Counted from the stretch's first letter, positions 47,545-59,575 are shown. The stretch: DNA of 64,000 nt from Diogma glabrata (GCA_963693315.1 OY856186.1:382018215-382082214), one strand, 5' to 3'. Notes: generated by a model not told the origin, from the letters alone. Numbers and translations: made by a program.

Positions 47545-47946
47545 ATTTGTTTGATAGGTTAAAGACGTGAAGTCGTTGAAAACGTTTTGACTAATTCAAA
47601 TACGGTATCATATGAAAGATTACTATCTCAGAATTCTTTAAAAAAATTTATATTTTATATACGGACAATTTGTTTTTTACAATAAAATTTTTTTTACATG
47701 ATATTTTTTCGGGTGTGATTTTTAGATGTGATATTTTCTGCCGTGTGATTTTTGTATGTGATATTTTTTCGTGTGTCATTTTAGGGTGTGATATTTCCTC
47801 GCGTGTGATTTTTGGATGTGACATTTTCGTGATGTGATATTTTAGTGATGTGATATTTTCGTATAGTGTGATTTTTTCGCTGTGATATTTTCGACGTGGT
47901 ATTCTTTCGTGTGTGATTTTTTCACGTGATATTTTATCAGGACACC
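47545..47946 (-). repeat. Right TIR of the MULE
   Basis: Inverse of the left TIR, with phrases atgtgatatttt and cgtgtgattttt alternating to the end at 47946, then the duplicated ATAACAGAT. Confidence 0.9.
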
Positions 47947-48289
47947 ATAACAGATAACCATTGGATTAAATTATACTCGTCATTACTTTTAAAAAGAAAC
48001 AAAGCACATGCACCAATGTAGAGTATTGTAGGGAATCGATACAATATTTAGGCGATTTTGTCCACAAATGAAGTGATTTGACTGTTTTTAGAACAGTATA
48101 TATTTAAAGTCTAAATTTAAAATTTATAAAATTGATAATTGATTAATTAAACGCTGAACCAGTATAAATTGCAAGAAAATTAATTAGTTTATAGTTTTTA
48201 TAAATATTTCAATACGCAATTTTAAAAGATGCAATCAAATAAAAAACATTTAAATATTATATAATATTGTATAATCCTTACAACAGATT

Positions 48290-49440
48290 TGCACAAACAT
48301 TTAAATTTAGGTTAAACTTGCCCTCTTCTTCAAAGGTGACCCTGTGTCGGTGGGTGCTTTTACCCTAGGGGTGAATGCCACTCCTTCTCGGATGTAAAAA
48401 ATATAACATTACAAATTAGTATGGGAATAGATAGATTGACTAATGTTAAGCAACTTTTGTCCTAGAAATATTATTCTGAAAGTCTTATACTTTTCAACTT
48501 ATTCGCGAGTGAAAATGTCAATTTTTCATTAAAAAAAATCACGTTTTCAGACGGTTTTTCATGAATAACTCAAAATGTAAGTATTTATCGTAAAAATGAT
48601 TTTAAATTACAATGTAGCTTATAAAAAAAAAATAATCCTGGGTTTATGGTGTCTGTAGACCCATTACAACCGCAGTAATAGCTTGTTGAAGGTAAGTCCG
48701 TCAAACGCAAAAATTGAAAGTTTCGACGTGAATAAACAAAAAACATTGCATTTTTCGGGGAAATTTGTTGGAATATTGTTTAAAGTATATTAAAAATCCT
48801 TTATTTTTGTTTTTTATAAAAGACCCTAGCATCAATACTAAACGTGTTATGACGAAAATAAAGATAATAAAGATGATAAAGATAAGAAAAAAGTAAAAAT
48901 CACCCACTAATTACCACCCCAATTAAAAGTAATTGGTACCACTTAACAATTCACTTTACTAATGTACTTGTAATATGTTCTAGAAGTTTGACAGGTTTAC
49001 AGCGCTTAGTTTTGAAAAAAAATTGAGGTGGAAGTGAAGAGATTTTATTGAAATTTTGCAAAGAATTACATGTTCTTCAAAATAACTAAAAAAAATTCTT
49101 GATACGTAAAATTTGCGCATTACATGGTTATTCTTTTCTATTACAGGTTATGCTTTTCTAAAAGTTTTGATTTCCATCGTTTTTCTTCAGGATAAAAATT
49201 AAGTAAAATATGGCCGTTTACAGTTTGCATATGTTCGTAAACAGTAACTTCTTCAAGCCCTTTCAGGCCAAACCCTTTTAAAACTAAGGACTAACAGAAA
49301 ATTTAATTTAATACCTACAAAGTGTATTTTTGAATTACTTGATAGCTTAAAAACTAAGGGAGTTATGGGTAAAAAACTCATCACATATATTTGCAGAAAT
49401 AAGAACACATATATTTGAGCATTGATGAATGAATACATAT
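48290..49440. other. Divergent relative of the long-TIR element family
   Basis: The order of short conserved phrases resembles copies 1 and 2: an accctaggggtgaatgccac block, ttattcgcgagtgaaaatgt, gaataactcaaaatgtaag, and aaacattgcatttttcgggg. Alignment is only local, so it is a distant family member or a related non-autonomous element. No ends or coding sequence were found. Confidence 0.4.
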
Positions 49441-49934
49441 TATAGCTATATTTTAAGCCAGCGTTGTGCGCCGTGTATTAATGTACAAAAATCATTAAAC
49501 AGTGTTCATTAATATTATAAAAAATAAATCAGTACGAAAATAATTAAAATTTCAAAATTACGTTTCTAAATTTTTCAATATTTGACACATATTAGACCAG
49601 TGCAGATACCTTTTAAAAGACATAAAATGGTAAAAATTAGAACCAGAATTAAAACTATTGGATAAGGAAGAAAATGTTCGCAAATGATAGGAAAATAAAA
49701 TTAAAGGTGATCCGAGCTACAAGGGTGAAATGGGGTGAGCATTTTGGGGGTGGAAAATGGTTTTTCACGATTTTCAGCGAAGCTAGACCTTCTATCAAAA
49801 AAAGTTTAAAGTAAAGTTAGAGGTAATAAAAGGTCTATAACTTTTGTGCAAGCTATTTTTTCACACAACCTAAAATTTGATGTGAAAAATAGAAAAACCG
49901 AGAAAAAATGATTTTTCGTTTTAAAATTTCATCT

Positions 49935-50096
49935 CCCACAAAAAAAAATTTTTTGTTGCATAATTTAGTGGAAACTTACCATATTATGTACCTGATACGC
50001 TGTACTTTTTTGGAATCAAAATATTTATTACAGCGTATTAGGGACATAATAAGGTAAGTTTCCACCAAATTGTGTGAAAAAAAATGATTATGGGAA
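49935..50096. repeat. Strong hairpin (41-base stem, 4 mismatches)
   Basis: GTGGAAACTTACC...ATACGCTGTA (about 49977-50013) pairs with TACAGCGTAT...GGTAAGTTTCCAC (about 50033-50072). The loop is ~24 bases, with looser pairing outside to 49935 and 50096. The geometry fits a pre-miRNA-like hairpin or a short palindromic MITE. Confidence 0.65.
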
Positions 50097-50879
50097 ATAA
50101 TATATCCGGTATATCCGCTAGAAGTAGGTAGATTTCGGGACCAGACGGCTTTGTGTACAAATAGGGTTGGATGTGTCAGATTAGTGTAAATAAAAAATTT
50201 AAGTAGAAACAGAATAATCCAAACAAATTATCAAACCAACCAAACTAAATACATAAACAGAAACTACTTTATCAATGCAATTTCGGAACAGTTTTGTTTA
50301 ATTTGGTTAAAACTGCTTAATAACATATTAAATCCTTTGGTGGATTAACGTTCTAACTACGTCACAACTGCAACACTACCAATTTATAATCAAAAATTAT
50401 CAAACAACTGTTGCACCTCAAATAATACAAATATCTATCAATTTAAGAAAACTTTTATAAAAGTGTAATCAATATACATTAGACATGACCTAACTTATGA
50501 AGTTGTTATTTTTATCCCTCTCACCGACTAATTATGTTCTATTAGACTCGAAAATGAAGTGTATGCTGATAATTTTACTAAAATCGGAAAATAATTACCC
50601 ACCACGCAGTGGCGTCGAAGATAAGAAAATTAGCAGAATAATAGGATTTTTTATTTTTAACAGATATAATCATCTTAAAACATAATATATCTCATAATTT
50701 CGATTTTTTTATTAAAAGCTAATTACTTTACGATTCCAACGAGCCTAAGTATGTAGAAATCGATCTTAGGAAAGCGTTTATATCGAATTTTTTCTTCTTA
50801 AATCCAAAAAAAAAATTTCTGTGAAAATTCAGAAAAAATAAATTTTTATGTTAGATTTAGACTTTGTTTGAGTAACACA

Positions 50880-51385
50880 AATTTTTATTTTGGGATACAT
50901 TGCTAGCAGAATGAACTCGACATGGTAAAGTAGATCGTTTGCCTACCATAGTAACATTTGGTAATATTGAGAAGTTATTAACGGTTCCATAATGCGAAGA
51001 AGGGAGCGGCTTGTCGATTGCGAATGCGATATATGAATGCCTTGAAGAATGGGATCTTACTGAGAAAGTCGAAGGCATGTGTTACGACACGACGTCAAGT
51101 AACACTGGACCAGAAAAAGGTGGAAAAAAGATTGGCCACAACTTGATTCGATTCCCATTTCGTCATCACATACAGGAGATTAAACTACGGGCTGTTTATG
51201 ATCTCAAGTCTGGAAAGACCACAGCACCCGATGTTTCGCTGTTCAACAAATTTCAGAAGGCATGGGACGATGGTAAAATTAATCCAACAATGTTCAAAAG
51301 TAGAATATCGGACAAAAAACTGGGAAACAAAATTCCAAAACACTCGTCTTCTATTTTCTTATTGAAAAATATGTTGATATATTAA
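50880..51385 (+). pseudogene. Transposon-derived protein fragment (insect multi-copy family, function unknown)
   Basis: The in-frame reading from about 50928 gives VDRLPTIVTFGNIEKLLTVP, one TAA, then the open 124-codon part (51011-51385) with LSIANAIYECLEEWDL, GMCYDTTSSNTG, FPFRHHIQEIKLRAVYDL and APDVSLFNKFQKAWDDGKIN. The sequence VDRLP...WDL...DTT.SNTG...RHHI.E..L..V is, from memory, a recurrent feature of a multi-copy transposon-linked protein family in insects with RNase-H-like character (DTT and RHH clusters). The assignment to a superfamily is not secure. It is truncated on both sides and has at least one stop. Confidence 0.55.
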
Positions 51386-52800
51386 AACAAAACTGTTTTG
51401 GAAACTGTTCTGCAATAATTTTTAATTAATAATGCACCATAATTATTTATTCGAACATTTGTAATTCAAACAATAAATCCAAGTTCTTATTAAAAATCAA
51501 TACATACTTTGATGTAAAGTAGTAAAACTTAGCTAAAACAATTAAACCATATAAGCTAAAACAAAACAGATTTACCATAGCACTACTATGATTGTATATG
51601 ATATGCTATAAGCAACACAGCATCTACTGCTATGGTTTTTGTTTGATTTTTTTCGTTTTTTCTTTTCCTATTTGTGTTTCTTCTTTTTTTTTTGCGTACA
51701 AATATTATAATTCCGTACGCTGCAAGTTGGACAGCTTCTTGTAATTATTTGGACGAAATAAATAAATATTTTGATTGCGTTGAAGTTTTTTTATAAATAT
51801 TAGGAATTAATATAATTAAATAATAATAATAATAAATATTTATATGGAAATATTAGTATAATTTTACAGAAACTTTGAAGATTTGTTTTAAATAAATACT
51901 AAAGTATTGAAAATTTATTAAATGATGGTTGATAAAATCTTTATAAAAAAACAATCGTTAATTTGAAAAAGACCGGCCTGTTTCAAAGGGAAGCAGTGCT
52001 TCCCTAGCATCCAAAGACGCTTCGCCTATGGTTTAAAAATTATTATTACCTCGTAAATTTTCTTGCAGTTTTTGATCTTTTCGTCATCTACAGTCCAAAA
52101 TAATAAATACTATCATCTGAAAAGTTGATGATATAGCAACTGAATTTAATTTGTGTGTAATAGCACCATTACTTTCCAACCGGCTGGGAAGTAAAAGTTA
52201 GCAATCAAGTACTTTCCAACTTTTAAAAAGTTGGAAAACGACAGATTACTTAGTTGTTGTGAATAAAATACTTTTTGAGAAAATTGTAAAATTCACGTAA
52301 TATTTTGATAACTTTTTTTCTAAATTTCTTTAGGAACCAATTTATTTAATTTTAACTGTCTATAAAATTACAAACAAACAAAAATATGCTTAGATTAAAC
52401 AATTTTCTCAAAATAAAATTTCACAAAACATATATGTCTGTAAATATGTGTGTTTTTTTTTTTTGAAATATGTAGCAATAATTTATTTTGTTCTTTTGAG
52501 TTCGTTTGATGTTGTCAAAAATATTTACGCTTTAGGACGTAAAATAGTAGTTTTAGTCATTGTTATTTCAATTTTAGACATTGTCATTTCAATAGGAAAA
52601 CAGGCCTGCTTTACGCACAATTTTTGAATTGTAAAAGTGTATTTTACGGTTAACTCGTACAAAAAAGTATTTACAACTCCTATTGCGATATCACTAATCC
52701 ATACATATTTCACATCAAGATTTGTTTTGTATTCTTTTCAACCAATCATTCCCAAATTGATTTAAAACGGTGAATAGTAGATTCTTTTATGAGCTTAGAA
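51386..52800. other. Intergenic stretch
   Basis: No gene supported. At 51989-52008 the palindromic string gggaagcagtgcttccctag resembles a Helitron-style terminal hairpin plus CTAG on the plus strand, but no 5' partner was found. Confidence 0.35.
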
Positions 52801-52804
52801 TGAA

Positions 52805-52880
52805 GGCAATTCTTCACGAGGATGAAGTTTACCGAAACGAGCGTAGCGAGTGAAGGGAATCATCCGAGTGAAGAATTGCC
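52805..52880. repeat. Perfect-stem palindrome
   Basis: GGCAATTCTTCAC (52805-52817) and its exact inverse (52868-52880) enclose a second pair GAGGATGA / TCATCCGA. The loop contains cgagcgtagcgag. It lies where the last helicase motif of the adjacent Helitron should be. Confidence 0.7.
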
Positions 52881-52919
52881 GCATCATCCTAAGCGAATAC
52901 AAGATGCTATTTTATCCAC

Positions 52920-54129
52920 GACTGTAAAATATTTCGTTTAATTTCGTTTCCGTACTGGAAACTGCAGTCGTTTAAACTCGAATGGTACGTCAGTCGGAAT
53001 CATTGGGATGCGGGGTATCAAAACGTCTTCTCCTTTATACTTTCCTTTCAATATGATTGCTTCTATTACGTTATTCAGTAATTTTTATTGCTAATCGTGT
53101 GCCGTTACAAAGTCGTGGTTGGTTAATATTTCGCAACATTATAACTACAGATCCCACCTTTAATTGAAAATTGTGAGGTTGCAATCCTGGCAAATCTAGT
53201 GAGTTTAAAAATTACGGTGGATGGTTCACGACATCATCTTCATTAGTTGCCGTATCAACTGATTTATATGTCCTCATTTCGCCAGGAATGTCATCTTGAA
53301 TTTTGAAATTTAATTCATTTACATCAGTGTTTTTGGCAGCCAGTATAGCTCGTTTGCTCAACCAATCACGGAATAAGTATTTTGAGCAACATTTAGAAAC
53401 ACTTTTTGAATGAGTTCAGCTTTTGATTGCGTTAACTGACAAAAACTCTCAGGAAGGGTGATGCAGCCAGTCAGCACGTCTAAAGGAAATTGGCCATTAC
53501 CAATATCAATGAGTTGTTTAGAGAATATGTCTCCAGGTTGATCATTTTGCAACATGAAACGCATATTCTTGTTTAAATATAATACCTTGACATGTTTCCA
53601 CAAATTGGAGGACTTTAAACATGCATTCATTGAGGATTTTAAACATGCATCAGCTTGCGTTGAACGTGGAACCACTGGCAATGTTTGCCAATAAGCTCCT
53701 GATAATAAAATCATTGCGCCACCAAATTGGTTTTGGTTGTTCCGTAGATCTTTTAAGGTTCTACCTAAAGCCTCTAAAGATTTTTTATGCGCCACCGTGC
53801 ATTCATCCCACACTATTAGTTTACATTGCTGCAAAACCTTTGTCATTGCAGAATTCTTGGAAATGTTGCAGGTTGGAATTTCGTTTCTTTGCATATTCAA
53901 TGGCAATTTTAGAGCTGAATGTGCTGTTCGGCCACCTTCAAGCAAAGCTGCTGCATTGCCTGACGAAGCAAGAGCAAGAGCAATATCATTTTTTGAGCGA
54001 ATTGTTGCCAATATTAAAATAATCAAAAAAGTTTTTCCTGTACCACCAGGAGCAATGTATTGTAAAAATTTATATGAGCTATAACAGTTATGATTAAAAA
54101 ACATACAACTCCAAATACTATTACAAACC
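52920..54129 (-). pseudogene. Helitron Pif1-type DNA helicase
   Basis: Continuing in the frame that spans 54320-53358, the helicase has Walker A PGGTGKTFLI (near 54050), a NAAALLEGGRTAHSALKLP block, Walker B KLIVWDECTVAHKK (near 53800), LSGAYWQTLPVVPR where GGDFRQ-like sequence is usual, and NLWKHVKVLYLNKNMR. After a frameshift near 53365 it goes on as DWLSKRAILAAKNTDVNELN, FLNSLDLPGLQPHNFQLKVG, RNINQPRLCNGTRLAI and GKYKGEDVLIPRIPM to about 52925. The final (F)AMTINKSQGQT motif is absent. In place of the Rep domain, only ~25 non-matching codons separate FMPTFK and PGGTGKT. An intron-like gt...ag reading is possible but unproven. Confidence 0.85.
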
Positions 54130-54700
54130 TTAAAAGTTGGCATGAAATTTTCCCGAACTACTTTTGTTGCTCCAAATGAAGTCATTTGAAAGCAGTTGTT
54201 GTATTGTTGAATATTGTTTAAAAAGTGTATGGAATCTGTTCCTATTCCTAAAACCAATGAGTACAATGGCTCTGGAGGTGGAAGCAATGGTATCAATTTC
54301 GCTTTCCATCTGCGCAACACAATCCATTGGCTTCATTTTTGTATTTCAATGCCTTACAATATTGGCAAATTGAGTTCATAGGTCCAATAGCAACACACTT
54401 ATAGGTACTGTAATCAATTGACATATCGTAACAGAAAGCAGCTCGATTCAAACTTGCACCATTATTAGTTGAATGTCGCGCTTCATGGGTCTGTCTTAAC
54501 CGAATTCTTTCACGTTCATTGCGATCTTTACGTTCCTGGGCAGTATGATTAGATTGATAATTAATTTGATTCATTGCATTGCGGGTTCTTCTCCCTAAAT
54601 TTGCCCGCCGCCTTATAGGAGGTATATTGAGTATAAATGAGTCACAAACACACAACACTTTTTTATTTTTATAGAAATTTATGGCTTTTGCGCACAGCAA
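54130..54700 (-). pseudogene. Helitron N-terminal domain
   Basis: Open from 54700 to 54293 with RRRANLGRRTRNAMNQ, AFCYDMSIDYSTYKC, and IGPMNSICQYCKALKYKNEA followed by GLCC, a zinc-binding C..C...CC pattern. A one-base frameshift at GKR moves the reading into the next frame, where KLIPLLPPPEPLYSLVLG, FLNNIQQYNNCFQMTSFGAT and ENFMPTFK continue to about 54130. These blocks are the standard N-terminal region of Helitron transposases (Helitron-like N), which normally leads into the HUH nuclease. Confidence 0.85.
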
Positions 54701-55069
54701 AGAGACGTATACATTTCAAGTGACATTTTACCACAGACAATTTACATTTTACCATAGACAATTTGTTTTTGAGTTTGAGTTGCATGACATCCTTTAAACA
54801 TGCATTCTCCACTAACACTTAAAATTTATGGTATGGTATTAAAGTTCAAATTGACTTTTAAGTATTATTACGAATCGATTGTATGGGAGTATAGAAAAGT
54901 GTTGTTTTTACTCTTTTTCAGGCAATTTTTAAAATTTTTCTCTCCGTAAGAACCATCCTCGTACTTTAAGGAATATTCTAAAAAAAGAATTAGCGAGATC
55001 GGTTCTGCTGCTTTCGAGATTTGCGCTTAGCAACACATTCAGCGATTCATTTTTATATTATAGAAGATT

Positions 55070-56595
55070 AAAGAATTTTAATCAAATTCACTAGTTGTGA
55101 AATGAATACAATTACAATGGAAGACATACGCATGGAAAGCATATATTCTTTAGTAGTAGTGGATAAAAGAGGTTCACAATAGATTATTAAAATATTTAAA
55201 GGTGACGTAGAAAACTATTCCAAAAAAAAGCAATCTCTAACCACTAATTTGCAAATCACGGGCAAAGTGGATGTTTGAAGTGAAATTATTTCATATTAAA
55301 TTTGGACGACTTTTACTATTGTTTAAATTATTAATTAAATTGTTGTAATCTAAAACAGCGCTACTTGTAGTTAACAAACCCATTACCTAAACATATTATA
55401 ACAATTTTGTTATTGACCTTCTGTTCATTTTCCATTCACTTATGTATTTTATTATAAAAAGATTATCTTTGAAGTTAATCGAATAGATACAAATAACTGA
55501 GACAATTCTCAATTCTACCCTTACGAATTCTTTACATACTATTAGGTAGGTACGATACCAATCATACACAGTTCATATGAAATTCACTCATACTAAGTTT
55601 TATATCACGATTGTTATATTGGTATTGATGGCTAGTTAATTAAATTGTGCTTTCATTACAATTAGGAGTATGTACATTACATATAGTTATATTACTAAAC
55701 TTTCTTTAATACATTTTGTTGCCTATACATTATAGGAAATGTAAACTATCATTACAACCTTGGAATTGTTTAATTTTCCAATAATTAGTTCAACGGTTAT
55801 AATATCTATACACAGCCATCTGTATATGTAAACTAATCTTATGTCAATTTTATTTGTATTGGATGCTGTGATTATGATTAATTAATTATAGTGCAAATGG
55901 AATATTTCGTTTGTTGCTTATAGTTTTATAAAAGAGATAAATTATTATAGATTAAATTAAAGCAAAGAACTGTGGAGTAATTGTTTATGTTAAAGATACC
56001 GCATTATCAATCATAATTACGACAGCTTGAAAGTTTTATTACACAGAAGTCATGATTAACCCATTATGTTAGTTTGAAGCAGTTTTATTTAATTTTGTTT
56101 TATTTTATCATATTAGTTTTTTAAAACAAATATTTTCTGAACTGAAAAATTTGTTTGACACTTCATATACTCATTAGTACCACTGATTCGAATCCATTTG
56201 TAGTTGACACAATATCAACCGCCTCGATAACATATATTTGTTGTAAAATAATAATATATATGCAATGTTAAATTACATATATTTGTTATCTATAATAATA
56301 AAATAAAGTCTGCGTGCGCTCTCCAGAGAAATCTGGAGCACATAGGAGGATGAAATTTTGTCAGGAGAAGGCAATTGACAAGTACTAATGCCGAAATTTT
56401 AAGATTTAATTTAGTTTTTTTTAATTAATAATTTTAATTTTCTTAAGCGTTTGCCTAAATGTTGATTATATTTTATACTTGGATTTTTATTCAACTTTCA
56501 CTCAGTTATCTATGATCGATTTTTTTCCGCAAAACAGAATTACCATTCAAATGGAAAATTAAAGTATAATGTGACAAACAAATTCATTTAGAAGA
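55070..56595. other. Intergenic stretch
   Basis: No gene supported; AT-rich sequence. The segment 56160-56235 recurs inverted near 22855-22930. A tctgcgtgcgctctccagag stretch near 56310 is the only GC-richer patch. Confidence 0.4.
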
Positions 56596-56599
56596 AAAC

Positions 56600-56721
<122 letters not shown>

Positions 56722-57879
56722 AGCTAACACAATAGGTGGATTTTAGCTTAAATATAGGTCGATATTATCTGTACAAAATTTTAGTGAACATTCTCATTTA
56801 ACCTAAATTTATGTATAATAAAAGGTTAAATTTAACCTAAGTGTCGTACTTTTTCCATAAAAATATTGGTTAAATTTTCATGTAATTTTTATGTAATATG
56901 CTGGCTAATATGTGATTAAGTTTAACTATAATTTAACCAAATTTTAAGTTAAATAAGTGCAAATGTTATGTTATATTTTAGGTAATTATTAGTTAAATTT
57001 AACTTGTTTGTTACACATGCAAACCAAAAAATGTAAGCTCCGAAATGTATGCCCCTCATGATCACATAAGCTTACTTTATAGTATACTACAAACTATTAT
57101 TATATTTTCAATAATTAATGTTTTTTATCGAATACCGAAAAGAAAATTGAAAATTAAAGTATTCAGTTTATAAAAAAATAAATATTTAATTGTATTTTTA
57201 AGGGTTGTTCTCATTATTTTTTCCTGTTTTTTTTTATGTATAAAAGAGATCGAACCTTTCTTTATACATGAACATTTAAATCCATTCAAAAATACGCTCC
57301 AAAGTATGTATAAAAATGTTTATTTGAAGTCCGTTTAGAAATTGTCATAAAAACCTATTTTGTCCTTAAATGCATTAGTTTGGGGGATAGATAATATCGT
57401 ATCCATAATTCCTAGCCATAAAATTATTTATCTGTTATTTAAGTTAAATTTTGTCAGGTGTTTCATGAAATAACTTAAATTTAACCTAAATTTTTTCACG
57501 TATTTTATTTAATACATGTAAATTATCTTGCTATTAAGTGGAAAATTGATCATATAATTCTTATCTAGAATACATTTAATAGCTACAATATCTGACTTTG
57601 GCAGAGTAAATTCATGTATATTTCATGTAACAGCTGAATACAAAACTATGCAAGTGCAAATTATATGTAATTTTACTGTACCAAAGTCAGATATTGTAGT
57701 TATTACATGTTTTTTACATGAGAATTACATGTAATTGAACCATCCATTTTTCTTTAACCCTACTTTATTATCGGACTGTCATTCTACCATAAAAAAAGCT
57801 AAAAAATAATATTATAGGAAACAAAGTTTTTTAAAAAATGAATGAAAAAGCCTTCTTCTTAACCTTATTCTTGTTTCCT

Positions 57880-59575
57880 GAGTTTTATTATTTTTTACTA
57901 TATACGCAGTTCGAAAGCTAAATTTTAAAGTAAGCTACATTCCATATTTCCATTATATACCGGTGGTTTAATAAAAACCCATTTTAAAAAAGTAATAATC
58001 TAACTACAGAAAAATATAAAACATAAAGCAAAATGAATAAATCTAATAAAACAATTAAACCATTTATTAGAAAAAATTAAAAAACAACAAACAAAAGAAG
58101 TAAGCCGAAATAATAACAGTTTTATGGTGTGTCCGTGGTGTGTAAGCTTCGAAATGTAAGCTATAAACCAAAAATCAAAACTGAGCCAAATGAAAAACCA
58201 GGTATTTATAAAATATCCTGCAACGACTGTGAAAAATTTTATGTAGGTCTTTCTCAACGCAAAATAGGACAACGCCAGAAAGAACACCTTACAGAAATAA
58301 AATACAAAAGGGCTGAGAATTCTAGCGTTGCCGCTCATATGCCGCTCAACAACACGTCACCATCAAGTTTAGAGCTCATAAAAGAGATTAATAATCTAAA
58401 ACACCTAGAAGCCTACGAATTTTTTTCATTGAAAAAGAAAATCAATTAAACCTCGGCATCCTGATGAACAATAAAGAAGGAAACATAAAATCTAATTTAT
58501 TTAACCTAATAATTAAAAGACCGCCGAACATTTCGTCGCTTTAATAATGAAACAACGTATTCGCAAAAGTGTAGTTTCGAGATAATTGGGTTTAAAGATT
58601 TTTCGATTTTCTGATTTTCGTAAACTCGGCACCACTATTGAATGAATAAAGATAAATTGGAAAAAAAATTTCTACCAATTACTCTTGATTAATTTCCCCA
58701 GAGCATATTAAAATTTCACATTGGTACCTGCTGGCTTTTCTACCTAAAAAGAGGAGAAAAGTCAATCAGGTACCTTATACGTTATTTCATATTTCTCGAT
58801 TACGATTAAGCCTAAAACTGATTATTATTGAAATAACGCATGATATTCTTACAATTTTTTATTTATATGAACCGGCCCATCATATAGTCATGAATGATGC
58901 TTATACAATATTTTATATTTACCATTTCGTGTGGCGTAATGTATGTACAATATACGACGCTGATTTTGACCAAGTTATTATTCTGTAGGAATTGGAATAT
59001 CGTACATGCATTTACGCTGTTTCAATTTTTAACCAAATTCAAATTTGCATGTACGTTAATTATCAATATATTAATTTTCACCCCCAGTTATAAAATAATT
59101 GGAAAATGTTAAAACGCCACTCTATAGAGATCCTTATGGGGAATGCAGGTCACCCATTATATAAAACAACGTATAAATGGCATACGTTATTTCATTATTA
59201 AAGCGACGATATAATAAATAAATCACCTAAACTATATTTATGACTGAAGGATATCCACCCATTTCGGACATACCATAAAACTGATTTAGGTTCACTTCTT
59301 TTGTCAAATTCATTTTTTTTTTATTTTTTTTAATTTTCTCTAATGGTTTAATTATTTTATTGTTCTTTGATCCTTTGACTTGATCCGTTCTTTTTGCTTT
59401 ATATTTTATATTTTTCAGTAGTTAGATTATTAATTTTTTAAAATGGGGTTTTATTAAACCACCTATATGTATATAATGGAATGTATCTTACTTTAAAATT
59501 TAGTTTTTATATGCTACAGGTGATGAAAGCATAGCTTTCGAAATTCGTATATAATAAAAAATAAAAAATAATAAA
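57880..59575 (+). pseudogene. Penelope-like element 3' fragment with GIY-YIG domain
   Basis: The open part 58129-58449 has NEKPGIYKISCNDCEKFYVG and RQKEHLTEIK, the GIY-YIG endonuclease with its Cys pair and a KYKR...H tail, then LEAYEFFSLKKK. The 3' UTR resumes after the MITE at 58534-59208 and ends around 59530 with ggtgatgaaagcatagcttt and cgaaa, a PLE-type terminal hairpin, followed by A-rich repeats. The left flank 57890-58040 is an inverse copy of the 3' end (59420-59570; shared ttaaaatggggttttattaa inverse), a known habit of PLE insertions. RT is absent. The minus-strand frame at 58000-58338 is a shadow. Confidence 0.8.
58534..59208. mobile_element. MITE family with 28-bp TIR, copy 2
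   Basis: Same ends as copy 1 (CGTCGCTTTAATAATGAAA and inverse), 675 bases, same orientation. It interrupts the 3' UTR of the Penelope fragment. Differences from copy 1 include a ~25-base deletion near 58797. Confidence 0.87.

Larger units (their letters stand above)
41810..47946 (+). mobile_element. Mutator-like (MULE) DNA transposon, 6.1 kb, complete ends
   Basis: A perfect 9-bp target duplication ATAACAGAT flanks the unit (41801-41809 and 47947-47955). The ends GGTTCTATGATAAAAT and (inverse) GGTGTCCTGATAAAAT lead into long terminal inverted repeats of about 400 bases. Inside, on the plus strand, lie a broken MULE transposase (42240-43290) and a second gene with a PIN-like nuclease and CXC cluster (45380-46820). 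A 9-bp duplication, long TIRs and a MULE domain together identify the superfamily. Nested insertions are a hAT MITE (42723-43097) and a fold-back element (43742-45200). Confidence 0.85.
52920..55064 (-). mobile_element. Helitron, decayed, without visible Rep domain
   Basis: On the minus strand the unit begins near 55064 with TCTATAATATAAAAATGAAT, a Helitron-type 5' start (TC...). A non-coding leader runs to about 54750, then a Helitron N-terminal domain and a Pif1-type helicase follow, fading out near 52920. A clear 3' CTAG terminus was not found. The HUH (Rep) domain expected between the two coding parts is not seen. Confidence 0.7.

Noticed and set aside
41816..47945. CRISPR-like appearance of regularly spaced tatcacat phrases
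   Set aside because: Phrases are adjacent with no unique spacers, the genome is eukaryotic, and the arrays are the two ends of a transposon.
51989..52008. Hairpin plus CTAG resembling a Helitron 3' end
   Set aside because: The palindrome extends directly into CTAG without the usual spacer, and no matching 5' end or coding part lies on the plus strand upstream.
52805..52880. Possible bacterial-type terminator or contamination suggested by the GC-rich palindrome
   Set aside because: It is embedded in Helitron sequence of normal insect composition, without a T tract or neighbouring bacterial genes.
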